A DNA stretch of 64,000 nucleotides from Lycium barbarum (lineage: Eukaryota; Streptophyta; Magnoliopsida; Solanales; Solanaceae), in contig NC_083340.1 in NCBI RefSeq assembly GCF_019175385.1, positions 12,722,336 through 12,786,335 on the forward strand, in the 5' to 3' direction. Positions 56,700 through 64,000 of the stretch are shown piece by piece; position 1 is the stretch's first letter, and every line of letters begins with the position of its first letter. Under the pieces are notes generated by a model, which did not search any database, was not told where the DNA came from, and saw only the letters and a list, made by a program, of their open reading frames with translations. A program made the position numbers and the translations under genes.

Positions 56700-58545
56700 T
56701 TATTGCATCCAGGGGATGAGGGAGTTCAAAGTTGATGATTCCACTCGAAAACTTTAGTGATTGGTCTGCAAGCGAAAAAATCAAGGTTGTCAATGGATGC
56801 TCTGTAGTAAGGAGACTGTTGAAAAGATGTGAACTACTTCAAAGTTCTACACAAGGCATACTTGTGCTATGGGTGACCTCCCAAATGATCATTGCAATCT
56901 AGATACCAATATAATAGTCGCTGTGTTAGTTGGCAACATTGCAAAAAGCCCAAGGTATCCCCATTTCAAAAAGTCCAAGGTATCCCTTTCGCCTAAGTTT
57001 ATTTTAATTTTGATGTTAACTCGATGTTCTTTGTTGCTATATGCTGATATTTCAATTTCTCCAGGTACAAAATTAAAGATTGTATTACAGCCGTCTTGAA
57101 AGTATATCGAAAAACCATTGGAAGGCGTATCTTGGGCGTAGGCGTGCACATAAGATAGCCTACGGCAATTAGAAGGGCTCTTTCAAGACGTTGCCAAGAT
57201 ACATGGCGGCTCTACAACATTTTAATCCTGATACTGTTGTTGAATGGAAGCTCAAATCGAAGCTTGATGTGCCCGGTGATATTTCGAGTTTGTGTTTTGG
57301 GCATTCAAACCATGCATTGATGGTTTTGCTCATTGTCGACTGGTAATATCCATAGATGGAACACATGTGTATGGGGTATACGACATAAACTGCTAATTGC
57401 AGTTGGAATGGATGCAAATGGATCTATATTCCCTCTGGGTTTTGCAATTGCAGCTAATAAGAGCACTAATACGTGGGGTCTATTTTTGAACTACTTGCGG
57501 CAACACGTTATTAAGGATCGTATGGGCATATGTGTTATATCAGATAAAAACGCTGGCATGTTGAGCAATATGTTTAATTTGCATGGGTGGCAGCCGCCCT
57601 TTGCCTACTATCGTTTTGTTTAAGGCATTTGAAGGAAAACTTCTAAAAGGCATATCGAAGCCCAGCACTTTGCAATTGGATGTGGGCAGCTGCAACAGAG
57701 CATCAGGAGAAGATGTTTCACCTGTAAATGGAGATTATTAGGCGGCGGATGAGGAAGCCTTCCACTGGTTGAATAAAATTGATAAAGACAAATGGACATT
57801 ACATTAGGAGGAAGGTAGGCGATTGGGGATGCTGATAACAAACAACTCTGAGTCATTCAATGGCTTATTGAGATCTGCACGGGAACTACCCGTCACCGCA
57901 ATGGTGAGAATGACTTTTAAGCAGGTTGTGGAGTGCCTCGTCACTAGATCAAAATAGGCCAAAGAACTTGCGGCAGACGGTCTAAAATGGATGCCAAAAC
58001 CGTCATACTTGTTCGAGTATCACAATTTAAGGCTCAACAACACAACCTGATGGAGTACAACTATGCAGAGTGCATATTTGAACTCACAACAAGTGTGCAC
58101 CAAGGTAAAGGAGGTAACGTCCACATAATTTGTGAGATTCCAAGAACATGCACATGTGGCAAGTGGCAATCATATCACATGCCATGTTCTCATGCCTTCA
58201 AGTGTTTTATCAAAATGGGAAAGAACGCCTCAACGTACGTGGCTAAGGAATATAGACTTGAATATTATGCAAAAAAGTATGTTAGAAGGTTCTACGCACT
58301 TGGTAGTGAGAGTTATTGGACACCGGAGCCATTTTCCATGGTTGCAATTATGTTGGTCATTTTGCTCATTTTGCAATTATGTTGGTCATGATAAGTATAA
58401 GTGTCTCTTACGGCATGGTGATCAAAATACATCTCGCGGTGGAAGTACCTCTCGTGGCGGAAGAAACTTTTGTGGTGGTGGCGGCACATCTCGCGGTGGT
58501 GGCAAAAGATCAGCGCAAGGGCATGAATTGATGAATGTATTTTAA
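56700..58545 (+). pseudogene. MuDR-type transposase, decayed
   Basis: Family role: a DDE transposase that cuts and pastes Mutator elements. Landmarks in order: CKRKNQGCQWMLC and RHTCAMGDLPNDHCN near 56780-56900 (N-terminal MuDR DNA-binding region); GMDANGSIFPLGFAIA near 57406 (MULE transposase core); a SWIM zinc finger CTCGKWQSYHMPCSH near 58150-58195; and a Gly/Arg/Ser-rich tail (GGSTSRGGRN) near 58440-58510. The frame changes several times and stops interrupt it (for example TGA near 56828, TAG near 57739), so it should not make an active enzyme. No introns are clear. Confidence 0.83.
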
Positions 58546-59143
58546 GTTTTTTCTTTCTTTGATGATTGTATTTTAACAAGTTTGGGTTTGTTATTAATCA
58601 AGTTTAAGTATTTTCATATTGTTATGAATGATGCAATTTAATTATTTTAAGATTGGTACGAATGATGCAATTTTGATTAAAAAATAACATGCTTAAATCT
58701 AAACCCTAAAACATAAATAACTTAAAGCTAATTACAACAAGTCTTCAAACAAAAATGGACGTCGAGCACTTTTCAACCACTAAAACGACAATCCGGAGTT
58801 TTGCTTATCCTTGATGTATTGAGCCTACCTTATTAATTGCACAAAAATAAGTAGGGTTCTATATAAAATATTCAAGTTTCGGAGTCTCGAAACATGATTA
58901 ATTTATGGCTAAAGTACGTAAAAAAGTGTGAAAATGTAAAAGAAAGAGGAGTTTAACCAAAAAAAAAAAAAAAAAAGGAAGAGCTCCTTTAACGCAGTAT
59001 TTTGCTGCGCTAAAGAACTTAACCGCGCCGTTACAGTAAAATTCTTTAACGCAGTAAAATATTGCGTTAAAGGTACTTTTGTCACACTTTTTTTTTCAAA
59101 GGTATTTTAGTTCAACCCCTCTTTTAATGGGTCATTTTGGTTC

Positions 59144-59463
59144 GGAAATCCATATTGTGTGCTGCAGCACATGCGCGATATAAAATTTGTCGTACAGCTT
59201 CATTTGTGTCAGCATTAAGCATTGGACATTAGTAAGCTACTTTAAAAATTCATCCAAACATTTTCTTTAATGATGCAAACTCATTGAGATCTGTGCTCAA
59301 TTGGAGTAACAGTATTTGCAGGTAACTAGGAAACTGCATATACATTAGTATAGCTACAAACTCTCAAATAAGAATCAAATTAAGCCCACTATAGCTAGCA
59401 GTACTATCCAGCCGTTGAGTTAAAGATATACTTAAGGCCATTTGATTAGCTTTCTGATCAGCC
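59144..59463 (+). promoter_or_regulatory. upstream region of the UGT73-like gene
   Basis: The short gap between the MULE end and the UGT start must hold the promoter. The MULE end lies only 320 bp from the ATG, so the transposon may have replaced or altered upstream control. No strong TATA box was identified. Confidence 0.4.
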
Positions 59464-61002
59464 ATGGCAGCAGTACTGAAGAAACAAACAACAACAACAA
59501 CACCCCATGTGGTGTTCCTTCCATACGCCATGACGAGTCATATAACTCCATTGGTACATATTGCTCGACTCTTTGCTTACCACGACCTCAGGGTCACCAT
59601 CATTACCACTCCCCATAATGCCCTCATTTTTCAATCTTCAATCGACAATGATCATCGTCTTGTGCCAGGCTGCAACATTTCTGTCCAAACACTTAAGTTT
59701 CCGTCAGATGAAGTGGGGTTACCTGACGGAGTTGAAAATTTCTCCGCCAGCCCGTCTTTGGAAATAGCTGGCAAAGTTCACTATGGCTTCTTTTTTCTGC
59801 TCCAAGAACCAATGGAACAATTAATTCGCAATCTCAACCCTCAATGCATTGTTTCTGACATGTTCTTTCCTTGGACCGTCGATTTGGCTGAGGAGCTAAA
59901 TATTCCGAGGTATTCCTTTCAGCCTGCCAATTTCTTCGTTCAGTGTGTCTGGCATTGTCTTAGGGAATACACACCTCATGAGAAAGTGGCCTTGGATTCC
60001 GATGATCAGAGCTTTTTAATCCCCGGCCTACCTCATGAGATCAAAATGAAACTCTCCGAGATTGAAGATTTCTTTCTCGAGGACAACTTTTCCCGTGAGA
60101 CATATAAGGCGGTCAGAGAAGCTGAGCTTCGTAGCCAGGGCGTCATTCATAACACTTGCTCAGAGCTGGAACCCGAATATGTTGACATCTACGAAAACAT
60201 TAGAGGGGTAAAAGGCTGGCACGTAGGTCCGACTTTTCTATTTATCAATGAATTAGAAAAATCGCAAAATTCCAATCCGACTTGTTTTGATGATCCTTGG
60301 AAAAACTGCGGTGATTGTTTGAATTGGCTTGAAGATCAAGAGCCTAACTCTGTTCTATTCGTTTGCTTTGGGAGTAGCGTAAGATTTTCAAATGATCAAC
60401 TTAAGGAAATCGCATTAGCTTTGAATGCAACCAAATGCCCATTTATTTTGGTAGCTAAAGAGCAGGGGGGGAAAAACCAGTTAGAAGAAAAAGATGACAA
60501 CAAGTATGGTGATTGGTGGCAGCTTGATAGTTTTAAGGAATTGGTTGTCAATAACAAGAGGTGCTTTATCGTCAAAGGGTGGGCCCCACAAGTATTAATT
60601 CTGGAACATCGAGCAATTGGTGGGTTCTTGACTCATTGTGGTTGGAATTCTGTACTTGAAGCTCTGACTATGGGTATACCATTGATCACGTGGCCCCTAT
60701 TTGCTGAGCAATTTTACAACCAGAAGCTTCTGGTGCTACTTGGGCTTGCAATTGGAGTCGGATCAGATGTGTGGAACTCGGGGTTCATAGTGTCAAGTCC
60801 GGTGGTATCGAGAGATAAGATAGAGTTGGCCATCGAACGTTTGATGTATGATTCAGAAGAAAGTAGGAAAATACGAGCAAATACTAAGTTGATAGCAAAG
60901 AAAGTGAAGAGTTCCGCTGATGAAGGGGGTTCCTCTCATTCACATCTCATCGCATTGATTGAGGAAATCAAGCGCTGTGCTACTTTCAACAGCTCCCCTT
61001 GA
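59464..61002 (+). CDS. UDP-glycosyltransferase, UGT73 type (SGT1/GAME1-like clade)
   Basis: A cytosolic family-1 glycosyltransferase that moves a sugar from a UDP-sugar to a small lipophilic acceptor. One exon, 512 codons, normal length. Catalytic His26 lies in TSHITP and its partner Asp132 in VSDMFFPWTVD. The 44-residue PSPG sugar-donor box runs from Trp373 to Gln416 (starts WAPQVLILEH, contains HCGWNSVLEA, ends PLFAEQ). A final Gln often goes with glucose use, but the family also holds galactosyltransferases. The N-terminal pattern HVVFLPYAMTSHITPLVHIA and the overall layout resemble steroidal-alkaloid and triterpenoid UGTs such as SGT1 and UGT73P2. The acceptor cannot be told from sequence. 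It lies tail-to-tail with a broken relative 393 bp away, and a fragment of it lies at 53260-53663. Confidence 0.93.
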   Translation: MAAVLKKQTTTTTPHVVFLPYAMTSHITPLVHIARLFAYHDLRVTIITTPHNALIFQSSIDNDHRLVPGCNISVQTLKFPSDEVGLPDGVENFSASPSLEIAGKVHYGFFFLLQEPMEQLIRNLNPQCIVSDMFFPWTVDLAEELNIPRYSFQPANFFVQCVWHCLREYTPHEKVALDSDDQSFLIPGLPHEIKMKLSEIEDFFLEDNFSRETYKAVREAELRSQGVIHNTCSELEPEYVDIYENIRGVKGWHVGPTFLFINELEKSQNSNPTCFDDPWKNCGDCLNWLEDQEPNSVLFVCFGSSVRFSNDQLKEIALALNATKCPFILVAKEQGGKNQLEEKDDNKYGDWWQLDSFKELVVNNKRCFIVKGWAPQVLILEHRAIGGFLTHCGWNSVLEALTMGIPLITWPLFAEQFYNQKLLVLLGLAIGVGSDVWNSGFIVSSPVVSRDKIELAIERLMYDSEESRKIRANTKLIAKKVKSSADEGGSSHSHLIALIEEIKRCATFNSSP

Positions 61003-61395
61003 AATTTTTATGTTTTAATTCTATAATTACTTTTTCTTCTTTCGATTTCAAAGTTATATCTGATATTTAGAATAATGCGATCATTCAAATTAGTCCTGTT
61101 AATTGACCGATTGGTTTTTAGAAAGTTTGGTGACACTTGTTCTTGAAAGAATATTGAGTACATGCAATAACTTGCTTGAAAAAATATTGAGTACCAACTG
61201 TAACTTTTCTCTCTGAGGTTATGCTAAAAAAAAAATTCTTCAGGTTTTATATCAGTCAAACAACAAAAGTGACAACATATGGGAAAACAACGAAAAGGAT
61301 TAATTCAGAGGAACCACAGCCAGCACCTTACTGTACAGCAATAGTTGAAACTGTTGAGCTCAGTCACAAATAAGTTGGGGTTAGCTAAATACTGT
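61003..61395. other. spacer between convergent UGT genes
   Basis: Holds both 3' UTRs and terminators. AT-rich with an A-run at 61226-61235. The two transcripts may overlap here and form antisense RNA. Confidence 0.5.
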
Positions 61396-62864
61396 CTATG
61401 ACGAAGAAGTAAAACTCTTGATATCGTCAATGAGTGCCGTGAGATTGTTCCATGATGATCCACCTTCTCCAATTGCATTTTTAGCCATTTCACTCATAAC
61501 CATTGCTTTCTCCCTAATTTCCTGACTTTCCTTTGAACCATCACTCATCAATCGCTCTATTGCTTCTTTAATCTTTTCACTCCCTATTACAGGGCTCAAG
61601 ATCTCACCACCTTGCAGGTTACATATTTCCGACCCCACTTTCACTCCCAACCCCATAACCTCCACAAGCTTCTCGTTGTAGAATTGCTCAGCGGATGGTG
61701 GCCAAGTCAGCATCGGCACGCCAGCAAAGATAGCTTCGAGAACCGAATTCCAACCACAGTGATTCATGAATCCTCCTATAGCTGAATGGTCCAAGATTGT
61801 CAGCTGCGGGGCCCACCCTTTAATAATCAAACCGTTTTTCCGTTCTTCGAAACCGTCAGGTAGCCACATGACTTGTTCTGATTGGTCCTTCCGTATTACC
61901 CAAATGAAAGGGAGGGTCGACGCTGCCAGAGCTTTCGCGATTTCTGTGAGTTGGGCCTTCTGGAAGTATAACTATGCTCCCGAAAGAGACATAAAGAACT
62001 GATTTAGGCTGCTGCTTATTCAACCACTCTACAATGGCACATGAGTTATTGTCATCAGCGGCATTAGTTACTTCTTTTTTTCGGATTAATTTGGAAGAAA
62101 AATGGGAGGCGGGACCAATATGCCAACATTTGGTTTTCTTGATCTTCTGATAGTAGTCAGCGTAGGCAGGTTCTAGCTCGTAAAAAGTGTCGTGAACAAT
62201 GCCATAGCTTTGATCTTCGACATCTCGAATTTGATCGAGCAATTCGTCATAAGGACTCCTCTCATCCTCGGGCTTAACTAGATCCTCTGTAAGTTGAGAT
62301 AGCTTGAACTCAATCTTATCTGGTAAACCAGGAACTTAAGAAATTAGTAATACTACTAGTACTGATTTGCTTGTGAGGTTTGTAAAGCTTAAGATTGTGC
62401 AAAATGCTGTGGTACATGTAGCTGGATTGGTTGAACAAGAGCCTAGGGATGTTTAGCTCCTTAGCAATATCAACCGTCCAAGGGAAGTACATATCAGAGA
62501 AGATACAATCAGGACGGATTTCGCGAATTTTAGCTTCCATTGGTTTTTGAAGAAGATAAATGGCGTGAAATATTTTACCGGACATTTCAGGGGAAGGAGC
62601 AATGCTGAAGTTCTCGATTCCTTCAGGCAAGCCAACTTCAGTGGAAGGGAACCTAAGAGTATCGATAAAAATTATGGAATGGCTGTCGTCATTGTCAATG
62701 GAAGACCGGAACAACAAGGCGCTGTGGTCGGTAGTGAGGACAGTGACGTTAACACCACGAAAGGCGAATAGCCTAGCAACGTTAACTAATGGGATGATAT
62801 GACCAGTTGCGAAGTAAGGAAGGAAGAGGACGTGTAGTTTCTTGCCGTTATCTATGGCTGCCAT
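61396..62864 (-). pseudogene. SGT1/GAME1-like UDP-glycosyltransferase, two frame changes
   Basis: Single-exon UGT73 relative, nearest by eye to the solanidine/tomatidine galactosyltransferases SGT1/GAME1. Segment 1 (62864 to about 62338) has catalytic His22 in ATGHIIP and the Asp motif FSDMYFPWTVD. Segment 2 (about 62338-61956) has GIVHDTFYELEPAY and VLYVSFGS. Segment 3 (about 61955-61396) has the full PSPG box (starts WAPQLTILDH, contains HCGWNSVLEA, ends PPSAEQ) and the usual C-terminus. The three lie in successive frames, each shift equal to one extra base (near 62335-62340 and near 61955). No other stop interrupts it. Either it was disabled very recently, or the two indels are sequence errors and the gene is active. 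As written it gives a truncated protein of about 182 residues without the donor site. Confidence 0.85.
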
Positions 62865-63429
62865 GCCTAAAGCTATGGGACTTTATTTGGATAAATAATA
62901 CAGGGAGCAAAATAGGAACAGCACAACTACTCAAGGAGAGAAAAGAACAGAGAAGTGAGAACTTCAAGGCAAATGGTAAGAACTACATTTAAGAAGCATT
63001 TATGTATCTTACACTTTGTTTGGATGGTTGTTGCCTATTGGTTTATAATATATCGTATTATACCATATGTTATGTTGTATTATATTGAGGAATAAAATAT
63101 TTGGATAGATTTTATCATTTTTGGTCGTTACATTGTTAGAAATCAACAATTTGAAGGATAAACGTACAAGAAAAGTAAAATGCGGGGTAAAGTTTTCATA
63201 AAAAAAAATATTTTCATAAAAAAAAAATATGATAAAGGATAAAATATGATTATTAGGCAATAAATAAAGACAAAATGAGCAAAAATAATAAGATAACGAC
63301 GCGATCATACCAAAGTGGTCATTAAATAAAATAAATTTTTTTGTCCTTACGTAATGATGGATTTAAGTAACAATGCTTTTTTGCTTTTGTTATTTCTATT
63401 TTCATATCGTTTTGAATTGCTTATTCTTT
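62865..63429. other. upstream flank of the broken UGT, no gene seen
   Basis: Expected promoter side of the minus-strand UGT. AT-rich with A-runs at 63199-63228, where AAAGTTTTCATAAAAAAAA-like words are doubled. No gene seen. Confidence 0.5.
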
Positions 63430-63512
63430 TGCCAATGGTTTATCGGAAACAACTTCTTTATCTCCCAAGGTAGAGATAAGGTCTGCGTACATTCTATCCT
63501 CCCAGTGTTAGA
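63430..63512 (+). mobile_element. short retroposon tail fragment
   Basis: GGTTTATCGGAAACAACTTC, then CCCAAGGTAGAGATAAGG and TCTGCGTACATTCTATCC match the tails at 44386-44730 and 49578-49942. Truncated at both ends. Confidence 0.68.
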
Positions 63513-63870
63513 AATTCTCTATTTAGTAGACTCACATATTTAATATAATTGTACATAGATTGCTATCAATTAAAGACACCCATTTTTTTGATCTAATAAA
63601 GTGTTATTTTATGAGCTATATATAAATCTTATGTTATAAGGTATGGATTTTATATGCGTAGAAGCATAACTAACTCTTCAATTATAATTGATGGGTTCAT
63701 AACTGAAGAGTTACACCTCTTCGGAAAGGTTACATTTGAAGAGTTATGTCTCTTCCAAAGAGGTGTCTCACTATTATTTATTGGTTGTGGTCCCTAAGTC
63801 TGTTATTGATTTTATTTTCATCTCTGTCCCATTAAGAGAAGTACCATAAAGAACGTAACAAGACTTAGAG
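63513..63870. other. intergenic, no gene seen
   Basis: AT-rich with the word GAAGAGTTA in several orientations near 63700-63760. No gene recognised. Confidence 0.45.
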
Positions 63871-63871
63871 C

Positions 63872-64000
63872 CCGTTTGGATTGGCTTATAAGTTGCTTAT
63901 AAGCTGTTTTCAGCTTTTTTGAGTGTTTGGCTGGCCAGCTTAAAGCCATTTTGTGCTTAAAATAAGCTCAAAAAAATAATTGGGTCTATTTGGCTTAACT
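63872..64000 (+). mobile_element. MITE end, cut by the window edge
   Basis: GAGCCCGTTTGGATTGGCTT followed by ATAAGTTGCTTATAAGCTG is a common Solanaceae MITE terminus. The other end lies outside the window. A decayed relative may lie near 23540-23730. Confidence 0.55.

Larger units (their letters stand above)
55503..59143 (+). mobile_element. Mutator-like transposon (MULE) with long terminal repeats
   Basis: Ends start GAACCAAAATGAGCC at left and, on the opposite strand, GAACCAAAATGACCC at right. The inverted repeats extend about 500 bp (to about 56015 and from about 58585). They include AACGCARTATTTTACTGCG words and a T-run or A-run. Inside are a decayed MuDR-type transposase (+) and an open frame on the minus strand. 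I found no clear 9-bp target duplication, so the exact tips may differ by some bases. Confidence 0.82.

Noticed and set aside
58132..58579. ORFs overlapping the SWIM region in other frames and on the other strand
   Set aside because: They are shadows of the transposase tail. The Gly-rich repeat keeps several frames open.

Overview
The window is plant nuclear DNA, almost certainly from the family Solanaceae. Three things point there: long AT-rich introns with GT/AG borders, tRNA-derived SINEs of the kinds common in nightshades, and two glycosyltransferase genes of the UGT73 group that holds the glycoalkaloid enzyme SGT1/GAME1. The genus cannot be fixed by eye.

There are four real gene loci plus one possible partial gene. 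(1) A six-exon PMT14-type methyltransferase lies at 7829-14402 (+). It is complete at 616 codons and all exon junctions keep frame. (2) An eleven-exon APRR2 pseudo-response regulator lies at 45771-51995 (+), 561 codons, with a degenerate receiver domain and an intact GARP/MYB DNA-binding domain. (3) An intact single-exon UGT73-type glycosyltransferase lies at 59464-61002 (+). (4) A tail-to-tail relative of it, closest to SGT1/GAME1, lies at 61396-62864 (-) and is broken by two one-base frame changes. A third UGT piece, a 0.4 kb fragment, is at 53260-53663. The first 376 bases may hold the end of another gene.

Most of the rest is layered transposon debris. Four solo LTRs have perfect 5-bp target duplications: 2125-4248 (CTAAT), 21407-21984 (AGCTT), 29688-30424 (AAACC) and 30681-35333 (TTGAT). 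No internal retrotransposon region remains for any of them. The last one sits inside a probable Helitron (30486-37706). DNA transposons include a 3.6 kb Mutator-like element with a decayed transposase (55503-59143), a 0.88 kb Mutator-type long-TIR element (39333-40208), a 2.4 kb foldback element full of short hairpins (15460-17883), three hAT-type elements, several Stowaway/Tourist MITEs and at least four SINEs.

The block between the two large genes shows old duplications. A diverged copy of the APRR2 leader and promoter side lies at about 29000-29410. Segments at 22600-24130 and 25385-26870 resemble each other, and segments near 20330-21300 resemble 38360-40260. No operon-like or clearly new gene system was found. 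The strongest oddities are the hairpin-array element, the Helitron with its nested LTR, the orphan ORF divergent to the MULE transposase, the twin UGT pair with one broken member, and the tiny upstream ORF touching the APRR2 start.
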